Origin: JAWLGW01 sp964569055 | Lineage (GTDB): Bacteria > Planctomycetota > J058 | NCBI GenBank assembly: GCA_964569055.1 | Contig: CAZMSZ010000036.1 | Span: 1 to 33,039, forward strand | Direction of reading: 5' to 3' | Length of the DNA stretch: 33,039 nt | Shown here: positions 1 through 8,734 of the stretch, piece by piece | How the letters are laid out: the number at the start of each line of letters is the position of its first letter | Position numbering within the stretch: position 1 is the first letter of the stretch | Position numbers and translations under genes: made by a program | The notes under the pieces: generated by a model | Database searches by the model: none | Seen by the model: the letters and a program-made list of their open reading frames with translations, nothing else | What the model was told of the DNA's origin: nothing

Positions 1-52
1 GACCGCCGCGCCGCCGCGGCGGCGCGCAATCTCAGCGCCAGCCGGGGGGACT

Positions 53-73
53 CTGGGGGGCGGAGCCCCCCAG
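53..73. terminator. Perfect G/C hairpin, distal of two
   Basis: The sequence folds into a 9-bp perfect stem (53-61 with 65-73) around a three-base loop, GGA. It lies just beyond a second hairpin (88-112), and both are downstream of the minus-strand kelch gene that ends at 186. Neither is followed by a clean T-run. It may be a backup transcription stop or a dispersed G/C-rich palindrome. Confidence 0.4.
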
Positions 74-87
74 AAACCAAGCAGAGC

Positions 88-112
88 AGGCGCCCCCTTG
101 TGGGGGGCGCCT
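88..112 (-). terminator. Hairpin downstream of the kelch lipoprotein gene
   Basis: A perfect 10-bp stem (88-97 with 103-112) encloses a five-base loop. It is about 75 bases past the stop codon of the minus-strand kelch gene, which is the usual place for a terminator. There is no marked U-tract in the predicted transcript, so a stop by hairpin alone or an mRNA 3' protective stem are both possible. Confidence 0.5.
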
Positions 113-185
113 TCCCTGCCAAGCCAGATTGTCAGAACCGTTGGCCCGCCCCAGCCACGCACCAGGGCGGGCGGGCGAGCGACGG

Positions 186-2615
186 TTAGTTGCCGCTCAC
201 CTTGATGTCGTCGACGAACCAGCCCGCGCGCTGATCCGCGCCGTCGGCCGCGAAGTCGAACACGATCGTGACCCTACCGCCCACGAAGCCGGCGAGGTTC
301 ACGCTCGTCGAGAGCCAGCCGTTGCTGTTGCCGGTGAAGCCCTCGCCCGGCTGGAAGACGGTGGTCGTGGCGTAGCCGCCGTTGGGACGGATCACATACC
401 ACGTCGCGCCCGCGTCGTCCGAGATCAGGATCCGGCCGGCGTCCACGCCGTCGGTCTGGAAGAACTGGTTGAACTCGAGCGAGGCGCTGGCGAGGTTGGT
501 GAGGTCGATCTCGGGCAGGATCAGGTAGCCGTGGGCGTTGGCCGCGTAGCCACGGGTGCCCGCGAACCAGGAGCCGCTGGCCGCCGTCGCCGGGCCGCTG
601 CCGTTGGCGCCGATCACCGACCACACCGCGCCCTGCTCGCTCATGTTGATCGACTGCCCCTCGAAGTTCTCCGAGTAGAGCACCGGGGCGCCCGTCGTCG
701 AGCCGCCCGTCGTCGAACCGGTCGAGCCGGTCGAGCCCGTCGAGCCCGTCGAGCCGCTCGAGCCGGTGTTTGGCTGCGTGCCCTCGACCTCGAAGTAGTA
801 GCCCTGCGAGACCTTGCCGTAGGCCGTGACCACGATGTTCCCGGTCACCGCGGTGGCGGGGACCTCGACCAGCATGACCGACACGTTGCCGAGGAAGGGC
901 AGGCTCTGGGTCGTGATCCCGCCGATCAGCCGGGCCGGCACGCCCGAGAAGGTCACCTGGTTGTCGCTGGCCGTGCGGGCGAAGTTGTTGCCGAACAGCG
1001 TCACGATCTTGCCCGGCTCCTGCCGGCGGGGCAGCGTGTAGAGGACCTTGGGGTCACCGCCCGACTGCATGTCGATCGTGAAGGTGCGGGGCGAGCCGAC
1101 GACCCCGTTGCTGACCACCACCATGTTGCCGGTCTGGGCGCCGGTGGGCACCTCGACGATCAGCGTCTGGACCGAGCCGAGGAAGGGCAGGTTCTGGACC
1201 TTGACCTCGAACAGCACGCGGCCGTAGACGTTGCCGGCGAAGATCACCTGGTTGTCCTGACGCTTCGTCGCGAAGTTGCGGCCGGCGATCGTGATGATGT
1301 CGCCCGGCTTGCCCTTGCTGGGGTAGATCGCCAGGATCTCGGGCGGGGCCGCCGGGGTGCTCGGGGTCGTGGGCTGGGTCGGGGTGACCGGGACCGTCGG
1401 CATGGTCGGCGTGGCCGCCGAGGGGGTGCCGGGGGCCGCCGACGCGTCGTACTCCTCGGCCGAGGCGAGCACGCCCGCCACGCCGATCCCGCCGACGACC
1501 AGGACGTTGCCGTTGTCGAGCAGGGTGGCCGTGTGGCCGCGCCGCGCCATCTGGAGGGGAGCGAGCGGGGTCACGCTGCCGGCGGTCGCGCGGGGGCGGG
1601 GGGTGTAGAGCTCGACCGCGCCCGAGAGCGCCGCGCCGTCGTAGCCGCCGGTGAGCAGGATCCCGCCGGTGGGCAGCGCCGTGGCGCCGAGGTCCTCACG
1701 AGCCAGCCCGAGGTTGGCCTTGACGTTCGACCAGCTGTTCTTCGCCGCGTCGTACGCCTCGAGGGTCGCCTCGACGCGGGCCTGGCTGTTGCCACCGATC
1801 ACCACCGGCTCACCCGAGTCGGTCAGCGTGAGCGCCGCGTTGAAGCGGTCGATCCCGAGCAGGCCCGCGCGAGCGAAGGTCTGCGTGTTGGGGTCGAACA
1901 GCTCGGCGCCGGCCGGCCGCATGTTCGCGATCCCCTGGGCGCTGAGGCCCGCGATCCCGCCCTGGATCAGGATCTTGCCGCTGGGCAGCAGCATGCCCTG
2001 GGCGCCGACCCGGTCGCTCAGCATCGGCTGCGCGACGGGAATGATGCGGTTGTTGACCACGTCGTAGAGCTCGGCGGTCGCGTCCGAGCCGTTGACCGAC
2101 GCGCCCCCGGCGAACAGCACGAAGTCGAGGTTCGCCGCGCGGAACGGGACGGCGACGTGGCCCGAGCGCGGCTTGCTCATGTCGCCGGCCGCGGTGGTGG
2201 TCTTGGTCGCCGGGTCGTAGATCTCGATCGAGCTGAGGAGCTGCGAGCCCTGGGCGTCCTTCTGGCCGCCCGCGATCAGCACCTTGCCGCTGGGCAGCAG
2301 GGTCGCCGTGTGGCCCTTGCGCGGGTTGGTCATCTTGCCGCCCGCGATCCACGTCCCGTTCGAGTAGAGCTCGATCGAGTCGAGCACCGCTCCGGCCGCC
2401 TCGCCGCCGGTCACCACCACACCGAACGGGGTGCGGGTGGCGGTGTGCTCGGTGCGCGGGTTCTTGAGCGCGGTGTGGCGCACCGTCGCGCCGCCGCCCT
2501 GGGTCGCCCCAGGCGCGGTGCTGGCCGAAGAAGAGTCCTTGCTGCTGTTGCAGCCGCTGGCCGCCATCGTGAAGGCGAGGAGCAGCGCGCCGCTGTTCCG
2601 AATCGTGGGTCGCAC
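186..2615 (-). CDS. Kelch-propeller/IPT surface lipoprotein
   Basis: A predicted exported lipoprotein of 809 residues. The GTG start at 2613-2615 is chosen because AAGGAG sits seven bases upstream and a lipoprotein signal follows at once (lipobox SGC, Cys22). An upstream extension of 75 residues is in frame but has no signal or RBS. Residues about 45-390 hold seven kelch-type units, each with the pattern GHTATLLxxGxVLxxGG, enough for one seven-bladed beta-propeller. A Thr/Pro linker follows (390-425), then two IPT/TIG immunoglobulin-like domains (about 425-513 and 524-610), a Gly-Ser-Thr linker (615-642) and a C-terminal beta-sandwich (645-809) ending in GWFVDDIKVSG, a motif typical of secreted adhesion or carbohydrate-associated 'choice-of-anchor' domains. 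Kelch and IPT domains usually mediate binding, so a cell-surface binding role is inferred. No enzyme motif is visible. It is transcribed alone, divergently from the ABC operon. Confidence 0.85.
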   Translation of the reverse strand: MRPTIRNSGALLLAFTMAASGCNSSKDSSSASTAPGATQGGGATVRHTALKNPRTEHTATRTPFGVVVTGGEAAGAVLDSIELYSNGTWIAGGKMTNPRKGHTATLLPSGKVLIAGGQKDAQGSQLLSSIEIYDPATKTTTAAGDMSKPRSGHVAVPFRAANLDFVLFAGGASVNGSDATAELYDVVNNRIIPVAQPMLSDRVGAQGMLLPSGKILIQGGIAGLSAQGIANMRPAGAELFDPNTQTFARAGLLGIDRFNAALTLTDSGEPVVIGGNSQARVEATLEAYDAAKNSWSNVKANLGLAREDLGATALPTGGILLTGGYDGAALSGAVELYTPRPRATAGSVTPLAPLQMARRGHTATLLDNGNVLVVGGIGVAGVLASAEEYDASAAPGTPSAATPTMPTVPVTPTQPTTPSTPAAPPEILAIYPSKGKPGDIITIAGRNFATKRQDNQVIFAGNVYGRVLFEVKVQNLPFLGSVQTLIVEVPTGAQTGNMVVVSNGVVGSPRTFTIDMQSGGDPKVLYTLPRRQEPGKIVTLFGNNFARTASDNQVTFSGVPARLIGGITTQSLPFLGNVSVMLVEVPATAVTGNIVVTAYGKVSQGYYFEVEGTQPNTGSSGSTGSTGSTGSTGSTTGGSTTGAPVLYSENFEGQSINMSEQGAVWSVIGANGSGPATAASGSWFAGTRGYAANAHGYLILPEIDLTNLASASLEFNQFFQTDGVDAGRILISDDAGATWYVIRPNGGYATTTVFQPGEGFTGNSNGWLSTSVNLAGFVGGRVTIVFDFAADGADQRAGWFVDDIKVSGN
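712..765. repeat. Six 9-bp tandem units coding a Gly-Ser-Thr linker
   Basis: Six consecutive near-identical 9-bp units of the form GTCGAGCCG run through the kelch lipoprotein gene. On the coding strand they give repeated Gly-Ser-Thr triplets that separate the second IPT domain from the C-terminal beta-sandwich. The unit length keeps the frame, so copy-number change would only lengthen or shorten the linker. Confidence 0.85.
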
Positions 2616-3016
2616 GGTGTTTCTCCTTGGTTCTTTCTGGCGAGGCGTCGGGCGCCTCGACTTGGCGAAGTCGCTCTGAGCAACGTGGAGCCCACGACGG
2701 CTGAAACGGGGAAGCCTTTTGACTGCAGCGAGTAAAGGGGTGGTGTCGGGCATGAAAGAGCGTTTCGTCTCAGTGAGCCCTTTCCGTTTCTGGGCTTGGC
2801 TCCGCGCAGCGTCGATGACGCCAACTGGCGTCACATCCACGCGTAAGCCATTGATATACAGATAGATAACGTCGCCAGTCCCTTCGTCTCACCCGCCCCC
2901 GGGCCCGCGAGCGCCATGACGGCTGGTGCCCTGCGGCTCGACCCGTGGGTGATGCGTGCTCGAATGGCGCCGCTCGAGGGCGGCATCGGTGTGATGGCGA
3001 GCGGGAGGGTGACACC
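2616..3016. other. Divergent intergenic region with AT-rich patch
   Basis: About 400 bases separate the divergent kelch gene and ABC operon. I see no credible gene. Two signals stand out: an 18-base palindrome at 2816-2833, and an AT-rich patch at about 2847-2875 that is well below the local GC content and is the likely promoter zone. I could not assign clear -35/-10 pairs in either direction. Confidence 0.5.
2816..2833. promoter_or_regulatory. Palindrome TGACGCCA-AC-TGGCGTCA, possible operator
   Basis: Perfect 8-bp arms surround a two-base centre. The palindrome lies between two divergent genes and next to the AT-rich patch, which is where a dimeric repressor or activator would bind. It is too short and isolated to be a terminator of either neighbour, since neither gene ends here. 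No regulator gene is adjacent. Confidence 0.4.
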
Positions 3017-3955
3017 GTGATCCGAGTCGAGGAGCTGCGCGCGGGCTACCGGGCCGGCTTCAGACGCAGCTGGCGCGAGGTCCTGCAGGGCGTCACGTTC
3101 CACGTCCCCCGCGGGTCGGTCACCGGGTACCTCGGCGTGAACGGCGCCGGCAAGTCGACCACGATCAAGGTGCTGGTCGGGATCAACGCGCCGAGCGGCG
3201 GGCACGCCACGATCGCGGGCCACCCCGTCGGCGGCCGCGCGGCCCAGCTCCGGCTGGGCTACTTCCCCGAGGCGCCGTTCTTCTACGACGGCCTGTCCGC
3301 CCGCGAGCTGCTCGACTTCTTCGGGCGGATCAGCGGGCTGGAGCGCGAGGCGCGTCGCCGCCGCGCCGCGGAGCTGCTCGCGGCCGTCGGCCTGGTGGGC
3401 GCGGAGGACCAGCCGGTGAAGGGCTTCTCCAAGGGCATGCGCCAGCGGCTCGGCCTGGCGCAGGCCCTCCTCCACGACCCCGAGCTGCTGGTGCTCGATG
3501 AGCCGCTCGACGGGCTCGACCCCATGGGTCGGCTCCACCTGCGCGAGCTGATCGCGGCGCAGGCCGCGCAGGGGCGCACCGTGTTCTTCTCCAGCCACGT
3601 CCTCCCCGACGTGGAGGCGGTCTCCGACCACCTCGTGGTGCTCGACGGCGGGCGAGTGGCGTACGAGGGCGCGGTCGGGGGCTTCTGCGGCGAGGACGCC
3701 CGGCGCGAGGTGGAGTGGCGCCCGCCCGCGGGCCGCGCCGACGCCCTCCACCAGGAGCTGACCGAGCTGGCGGGCGGCGCGCCGACGGAGCGCGCGGGCG
3801 GCGTGCTCGCGCTGGTGTGCCCCACGCAGCAGGTGACCGACGAGGTGCTGCGGCGGCTGTGCGCGGCCGAGGCGAGCGTGCTCGCGGTGCGAGACCACCG
3901 GCGCAGCCTCGAGGAGACGTTCATGGAGCGCTTCGGCGGGGAGGCGCGCGCATGA
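3017..3955 (+). CDS. ABC-2 exporter ATP-binding protein
   Basis: A cytoplasmic ATPase of 312 residues that should power the permease encoded next. The GTG at 3017 is chosen because GGGAGG lies just upstream and the protein then begins with the usual first strand (VIRVEELRAGY). A further upstream in-frame start adds 24 unrelated residues. Walker A is GVNGAGKST (40-48). The signature is FSKGM (137-141), Walker B plus D-loop is LLVLDEPLDGLDP (157-169), and the switch His is H194. The Q-loop position reads GYFPE, with Glu in place of Gln, a variant I associate with the ABC-2/NosF-like group. About 100 C-terminal residues follow the nucleotide-binding domain, as is common in that group. Its stop overlaps the permease start (ATGA). 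The substrate cannot be told from sequence. Confidence 0.93.
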   Translation: MIRVEELRAGYRAGFRRSWREVLQGVTFHVPRGSVTGYLGVNGAGKSTTIKVLVGINAPSGGHATIAGHPVGGRAAQLRLGYFPEAPFFYDGLSARELLDFFGRISGLEREARRRRAAELLAAVGLVGAEDQPVKGFSKGMRQRLGLAQALLHDPELLVLDEPLDGLDPMGRLHLRELIAAQAAQGRTVFFSSHVLPDVEAVSDHLVVLDGGRVAYEGAVGGFCGEDARREVEWRPPAGRADALHQELTELAGGAPTERAGGVLALVCPTQQVTDEVLRRLCAAEASVLAVRDHRRSLEETFMERFGGEARA

Positions 3956-4818
3956 GCGAGCACGAGGAGCACGCGCCGCGCGACGCAGGCGCGCTGCGCT
4001 CGATCCTGGCCGTGGCGAGCCTGGCCTTCCGCGAGTCGTCGCGCAACCGGGTGCTGCACGCGCTGGTCGGGGCCATGCTCCTGGTGGGCGGGGTGTCCTA
4101 CGTGATCGCGTGGGCGGCCGGCGGCGACGCCGACCCGGTGCAGCGCTTCAAGCTCGTGGCTGACATCCAGCTCACGGCGCTGGTCCTGCTCGGCACGCTG
4201 GCGTCGATCTTCCTGGGGACCGACCTCATCTACAAGGAGGTCGAGCGGCGCACGATCTACACCGTGCTGGCGCGCCCGGTCTCGCGCACCGGGTTCTTGC
4301 TGGGCAAGTACCTCGGCCTGCTGGGCGTGGTCGGCGTCGCGCTGGCGGTCATGGGCGCGTTCGTGCTCGCGTTCCTGGGCGTGGCGGCCGGTCAGGGCGT
4401 GGACGTCGCCTGGGGGCACCTCGCGCTGGCGATCGCCTTCGTCTACGTCGAGCTGGCGGTCGTGGTGGCGGTCGCGCTCCTGTTCTCGGTGGCGGCCCAC
4501 CCGATCGAGGGCGCCGTGTTCGCGTTCATCGTCGCGCTCACGGGGCACGTGACCGGCAGCCTGAACGACCTCGGCCGCGAGCTGACGCGCGGGGCCGGCG
4601 ACGCCGCCCCGAGCGCCCTCGCCATGCTGGGGCAGAAGCTCCTCTACGCCGCCTACGTGCTGCTGCCCAACCTCGAGAACTTCGACCTGCGCGGCGAGGC
4701 GGTGTGGGGCCTCCCGCTCGAGCCCGCGCGGCTCCTCGGCGCGCTGGCCTACGCCGTCCTCTACGTGGCGATCGTGCTCGCGCTGGCGAGCCTCGTCTTC
4801 CGGCGCAAGGTGCTCTGA
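3952..4818 (+). CDS. ABC-2 type permease
   Basis: An integral membrane protein of 288 residues, the translocation partner of the preceding ATPase. The ATG at 3952 overlaps the ATPase stop and has GGGGAGG upstream. Six hydrophobic segments are visible, roughly at 36-54, 72-90, 120-144, 158-180, 185-201 and 260-283. Between segments 2 and 3 is the typical ABC-2 cytoplasmic coupling motif, EVERRTIYTVLARPVSR (97-113), as in NosY-like permeases. A larger extracytoplasmic loop (about 205-258) precedes the last segment. The direct coupling with the ATPase and with the downstream gene argues for one transcript. Exported substrate unknown. Confidence 0.9.
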   Translation: MSEHEEHAPRDAGALRSILAVASLAFRESSRNRVLHALVGAMLLVGGVSYVIAWAAGGDADPVQRFKLVADIQLTALVLLGTLASIFLGTDLIYKEVERRTIYTVLARPVSRTGFLLGKYLGLLGVVGVALAVMGAFVLAFLGVAAGQGVDVAWGHLALAIAFVYVELAVVVAVALLFSVAAHPIEGAVFAFIVALTGHVTGSLNDLGRELTRGAGDAAPSALAMLGQKLLYAAYVLLPNLENFDLRGEAVWGLPLEPARLLGALAYAVLYVAIVLALASLVFRRKVL

Positions 4819-4819
4819 G

Positions 4820-5911
4820 GTGACGCCCCGGCCGGAGCTGCTGGTGGTCGTCCTCGGGGCCGCGCTGCTGTTCCCGGTGCAGGCGGTGATCGACGCCGCC
4901 AAGGGCGCGCCGGTCGACCTCGTGCGCGGGCTCCCGGCCGACGCGGTCCTCCCGGTGCTCGCGCTCGGTCACCGCGAGACCGTGGCCGACCTGCTCGAGC
5001 TCGAGGCGACCAACTACCTGATGCGCAACATGCACGCGACCGGGACGCTCGACCCGCGCCACCTCGAGCGGCTGTACGGCGCGGTCCTGACCCTCGACCC
5101 CGACCACGCCGGCGCGGCCGTCAAGGCCGCCCTCTACCTCTCGGCGGTGGCGGCCCGCCCGCGCGACGCGCTCGAGCTGCTCGAGCGGCTCGAGCAGCCC
5201 GAGGAGGACCCCGCCTCGCCGCGGCGGCGCACGATTCACCCCCGCCACCCGCAGCGCTGGAGGCTCCCGTTCGAGCGCGGCTCGATCCACCTCGTCCAGC
5301 TGGCCGGCGCCGCCACCAGCGAGGCCGAGCGCGTCCGCGAGGTCTCGGCGGCGGGCGCCGCCTGGACCGAGGCCGCCGACCAGCCCGGCGCGCCCGCCGC
5401 CCTGACCGAGCTGGCCGAGCGCCTCGTCGGGCGCGGGCTCTCCCGCCTCGACACGCTCCGCTGGGAGGTCGAGACGTGGCGCCAGCAGCTCGACGAACAC
5501 GACCCGCTGACCCGGGAGGAGGCCGCGCGCCGCCTGTGCCAGGCCCAGAGCGCCCTGCGCGCCGAGGAGCTGACGGAGGTGATCGCCCAGGCCCGCGGTC
5601 AGGGCCGAGCGGTCCAGCGCCTCGAGGACCTCGCGCGGCTCGGGCTCGACGTGACCGACCCCGCCGGGGTGGGGTTCCTCCTCCGCGGCGAGGTCGTGAT
5701 CGCGCCGGCCTACGAGGCCGCCCAGCTCGAGCGCACCCTCCGCGAGCGCGCCGCCTGGTGGCGCGCGCGCACCGGCGCGCCGCCGACCCCCGAGCAGGTC
5801 GGCGTCAGGGTCCCCGACTACCTCGAGGCGATCGTCAGCGACGAGGACGTCTGGGTGTTCCCCCGCGGCGCCGTCGGTCCGTTCCCGCCGCTCAGCGGGA
5901 CGGTGCGGTAG
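4820..5911 (+). CDS. Membrane-anchored helical protein of the ABC-2 operon
   Basis: A protein of 363 residues beginning with GTG one base after the permease stop, so translation is probably coupled. One N-terminal hydrophobic segment (about 8-22) acts as signal or anchor, and the rest is predicted to lie outside the membrane. The body is mainly alpha-helical, with TPR-like spacing around 60-125 (for example RLYGAVLTLDPDHAGA) and a long charged helix around 215-275. I do not recognise a family and see no catalytic motif. Its strict linkage to the ATPase and permease suggests an accessory or scaffold role for that exporter, but this is inference. The final residues (FPPLSGTVR) resemble nothing known to me. 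Confidence 0.8.
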   Translation: MTPRPELLVVVLGAALLFPVQAVIDAAKGAPVDLVRGLPADAVLPVLALGHRETVADLLELEATNYLMRNMHATGTLDPRHLERLYGAVLTLDPDHAGAAVKAALYLSAVAARPRDALELLERLEQPEEDPASPRRRTIHPRHPQRWRLPFERGSIHLVQLAGAATSEAERVREVSAAGAAWTEAADQPGAPAALTELAERLVGRGLSRLDTLRWEVETWRQQLDEHDPLTREEAARRLCQAQSALRAEELTEVIAQARGQGRAVQRLEDLARLGLDVTDPAGVGFLLRGEVVIAPAYEAAQLERTLRERAAWWRARTGAPPTPEQVGVRVPDYLEAIVSDEDVWVFPRGAVGPFPPLSGTVR

Positions 5912-6008
5912 CGGCTCGCTGCGCGGGTGAAGCGATCGAGCCCCCGGCGTTCGTGCCCGCGCTCGCTCGGGGTGCTGACGCAGCGATCGACCTCGCGCTC
6001 GCTCCCGC

Positions 6009-7550
6009 TCACTCCCCGGCGACGACCAGGAAGGCGCGCTGCGCGGCCGCGCTCGCGTCGCCCGCCTGGTCGCGCGCCAGGAGACGGAGCCGGTAGATCC
6101 CGGCCGGAAACTCGGGCGGCACGTCCAGGTACAGGCGCACGACCGGCGCGAGCGGCGGGCGCGGCGGCGGAGCGCGATGGCTCACGACCCGGTCGCGCCG
6201 GAGGAGCTGCTGCCCCTCCCCGTCCTCGAGCACGAGGTCGACCTCGAGCCAGGTCTGGCCGTCGTCGCCGGGCCGCAGCCCGCGCGGCTTGAACGAGACC
6301 CACAGCCGCTGCCCGGGCGCGACGCTCGCCGACTGCCCGAGCGGCGGGCCCGCGCGCGAGTGCGCCAGGGTCAGCTCGCCGAGGCGGAGCGACTCCGCGG
6401 GCGCGGGCGCAGGCGCGGGCGCGGGCGCCTCCGCGACCGCTCGTCCGTAGGCCCTCAGCTCCATGAGCTCGGTCAGGGTGGCGTGCCCGTGGTTCGAGCG
6501 GAGCGTGAGCTGCAGCCAGCGCACGGGCTCGCCCTCGGCCACCTCGAACCCCTGTCCGCCGCGCCCCGCGGTCAGCTCGCCTGCGGCGAGCGGGCGGAAC
6601 GGTCCGCCCTCCGCAGCCGCCCCGGCCAGCTCGAACGCGCGCGCCGACGCGCCCTCGAAGCCCGCCTCGCGGGCCGGGGTGTCGAGCTCCACGCGCGTGA
6701 TCACCGCGGGCGCGGCGAGCCGAAGCACGAACGCGTGGGGCGGCTCCCGTCCGGGAGCCGAGCACCAGCCGCGCTCGCTCGAGCCGTCGACGAGGTGCGC
6801 CGCCGCCCAGTGGTCGGGGTCGTACTCCGAGTCGAAACGGACGAGCTCGAGGGTGAGGGCAGGGTCCCGGGCGACCTCCGGCGCAGGCGGGGGCGGCTCG
6901 CTCGGCTCGTTCGGCTGCGCAGGCGCCTCGGGCGCAGGCTCCTCCTCGGGCGCGGCCTCGCTCGCCCCCGCCGTCTCGGCGGGCTCGGGCGGGGCGGGCT
7001 CGGGCGGGAAGAACCGCGCCCCCGCCACCATGGCGTCGAACCGCGCGGTGTAGACCTCGAACCGCTCGACCGAGAGGTTGGCCAGGAACACGTAGTAGCC
7101 CACCCCGTGCTGGAGCGTCACGTAGCAGCGCTGCCGGAGCCTGCGGGCGCGCGTGCCCTTCTCGGGGTCGGCGCGGAGGTCCACCTCGAAGTCCACCACG
7201 AGGAACCGCCCGCTCGGGAGCTCGACCACCTCCTGGCGCTGCACGGCGGGGAACATCGGCCGCGACAGCTCGAACAGCTGCTCGTCGGTCATGCCGGCCG
7301 CGAGGTCCGGCATGGCGTTGATCAGGATCGCCGGCCGCTCCCGCCCGCGCTCCAGCCCGTCGAGGAACAGCACCGTGCTCGCCTTGGGCTTGACCCCCTC
7401 ACGCCAGCGGAAGCCCTCGGGGACGTCGACCTCGACCCCCTGGTGGCTGCGCGCGACCTCGCCGGCCGCGGCGCTCTGGCCGCTCAGGAGCGTCAGCGCG
7501 ATCGAGGCGGTCAGCGAGGCGAGGCGGACGGACGCGGGCGGAGCTCGCAC
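6009..7550 (-). CDS. Secreted protein with discoidin-like (F5/8 type C) domain
   Basis: A predicted periplasmic or secreted protein of 513 residues. The GTG at 7548-7550 is supported by GAGGAGG about six bases upstream and by a Sec signal ending near AAA-GE (residue 29). Residues 30-182 form an alpha/beta domain opening with VEVDVPEGFRW, similar in look to periplasmic domains annotated as DUFs. A Pro/Glu/Ala linker (183-228) leads to a jelly-roll region (232-370) with the discoidin pattern: a strand, ATHLVDGxxxxxW-like AAHLVDGSSERGWCS, then VITRVELD and WLQLTLRSN. A second Ala-Pro linker (372-385) precedes a C-terminal beta-sandwich (388-513). Discoidin domains usually bind glycans or lipids, so an envelope-binding role is inferred. 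It lies 78 bases downstream of the ThiF-like gene and may share its transcript. Confidence 0.8.
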   Translation of the reverse strand: MRAPPASVRLASLTASIALTLLSGQSAAAGEVARSHQGVEVDVPEGFRWREGVKPKASTVLFLDGLERGRERPAILINAMPDLAAGMTDEQLFELSRPMFPAVQRQEVVELPSGRFLVVDFEVDLRADPEKGTRARRLRQRCYVTLQHGVGYYVFLANLSVERFEVYTARFDAMVAGARFFPPEPAPPEPAETAGASEAAPEEEPAPEAPAQPNEPSEPPPPAPEVARDPALTLELVRFDSEYDPDHWAAAHLVDGSSERGWCSAPGREPPHAFVLRLAAPAVITRVELDTPAREAGFEGASARAFELAGAAAEGGPFRPLAAGELTAGRGGQGFEVAEGEPVRWLQLTLRSNHGHATLTELMELRAYGRAVAEAPAPAPAPAPAESLRLGELTLAHSRAGPPLGQSASVAPGQRLWVSFKPRGLRPGDDGQTWLEVDLVLEDGEGQQLLRRDRVVSHRAPPPRPPLAPVVRLYLDVPPEFPAGIYRLRLLARDQAGDASAAAQRAFLVVAGE

Positions 7551-7628
7551 GAGTGGCCTCCTCGAGGCGCGCCGCGCCTCTCCCTTCGCAGCGTACGGAG
7601 CGCAGCGGGCACGTCAACCGCTTCGCGG

Positions 7629-8648
7629 CTACCCGCCGACGTAGCGGGCGTAGACCGTGCGCGCCACGGCGGGGTCGCGCGTGCCCTTGATCAGCGCGCG
7701 CCCGTCGGGGAACAGCGTCAGCTGGAGCCCGGCCGGCTCGCGCGGGGAGAAGCGGATCAGGAACGGGTTGGGCGCCTCCACCGCTCCCAGCGCGGCGAGC
7801 CGGTCGGCCTGCAGCGCGAGGTCCAGCCGCGTGTCCGGCGGCGCGCGCAGCGAGATCGCGTCCTGCCCGCACAGCTCGGCCGTGTCGCGCGCCCCCTCCA
7901 GGAACTCGTAGCGGCCGGCGCAGGCGGGGCAGTCGGGGTCGCGCGGCAGCGCCACCCGTCGGCCTTCACGGGACCACACGTCGATCAAGAACAACCCGCT
8001 CGCGGGCTCACCCGCCCCCGCGAGCAGCTTGAGCCCCTCGGCCGCGGCGAGGCCCCCCGCGACGAGCACCGCGGCCCCGAGCACCCCCGCCGTCTCGCAG
8101 GTCTCCGTGCTGCCGGGCGGCGGCGGCGCGTGGAGGTAGCAGCGAAAGCAGGCCGTGCGGCCGGGGACCACCGGGAACCCGTGGACCGACGTGCCGACCA
8201 CGCCCGCGTAGATCCACGGCACGCCGGCCGCGAGGCAGGCGTCGTTGAGCAAGAACCGCGTGGCGAAGTTGTCGGTGCCGTCGAACACGAGGTCGACGCC
8301 GGCGAGCAGCTCCCCGGCGCGCTGCGCGTCGAGGTCGGCGACGCGGGCCTCGAGCTCCACCTCGCCGTTCACCTGCGACAGCCGGCGCCGCGCCGCCTCC
8401 GCCTTGGGGAGCGCGGCCGCCACGTCCCGCTCGTCGTACAGCACCTGCCGGGCGAGGTTCGAGAGCTCGAGGACGTCGCGGTCGATCAGGCGCAGCCGCC
8501 CGACCCCGGCGCGGGCGAGCGCCTCCGCGATCACGCTCCCGGTCGCGCCGACCCCGACCACCGCCGCGCGGGCGGCCCGGAGGCGCGCCTGCCCGGCCGC
8601 GCCGAGCGGCGCGAGGCGGACCTGGCAGGCGTAGCGGGCGAGCTCCAT
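7629..8648 (-). CDS. ThiF/MoeB-type E1-like adenylyltransferase
   Basis: A cytoplasmic enzyme of 339 residues that should adenylate the C-terminal Gly-Gly of a ubiquitin-like sulfur carrier (ThiS, MoaD or relative) for thiamine, molybdopterin or cysteine-type sulfur transfer. Visible family marks are the nucleotide loop GVGATG (32-37), LIDRD (54-58), SNLARQ (63-68), Lys82, and FDGTDN (122-127). The zinc-binding pairs are C167/C170 and C240/C243, and CETAGVLG carries C184, the position of the sulfur-relay Cys in ThiF/MoeB proteins. After the E1 core is a domain of about 80 residues ending FPDGRALIKGTRDPAVAR, which I have seen in bacterial ThiF-family proteins. No carrier-protein gene is next to it, so the pathway is unresolved. 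Confidence 0.92.
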   Translation of the reverse strand: MELARYACQVRLAPLGAAGQARLRAARAAVVGVGATGSVIAEALARAGVGRLRLIDRDVLELSNLARQVLYDERDVAAALPKAEAARRRLSQVNGEVELEARVADLDAQRAGELLAGVDLVFDGTDNFATRFLLNDACLAAGVPWIYAGVVGTSVHGFPVVPGRTACFRCYLHAPPPPGSTETCETAGVLGAAVLVAGGLAAAEGLKLLAGAGEPASGLFLIDVWSREGRRVALPRDPDCPACAGRYEFLEGARDTAELCGQDAISLRAPPDTRLDLALQADRLAALGAVEAPNPFLIRFSPREPAGLQLTLFPDGRALIKGTRDPAVARTVYARYVGG

Positions 8649-8677
8649 GGCGAGCCGAGCTTACTCCCCGAAAACGC

Positions 8678-8705
8678 GCGGAGGGCGCCCGAGGGCGCCC
8701 TCCGC
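8678..8705 (-). terminator. Strong intrinsic terminator of the pseudopilin gene
   Basis: A perfect 12-bp stem (8678-8689 with 8694-8705) encloses a four-base loop. In the direction of the minus-strand pseudopilin gene, which ends 30 bases away at 8735, the stem is followed by GCGTTTTCGG, a short T-run. This is the most convincing rho-independent terminator in the window and separates the pilin transcript from the downstream ThiF-like gene. Confidence 0.8.
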
Positions 8706-8734
8706 AGGGTGTCGATCGCAGGCGAGCCGATCGG

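Noticed and set aside
712..765. Tandem 9-bp repeats considered as a CRISPR or VNTR locus
   Set aside because: There are no spacers, the unit is 9 bp, and it keeps the reading frame as a Gly-Ser-Thr linker. It is a coding tandem repeat only.
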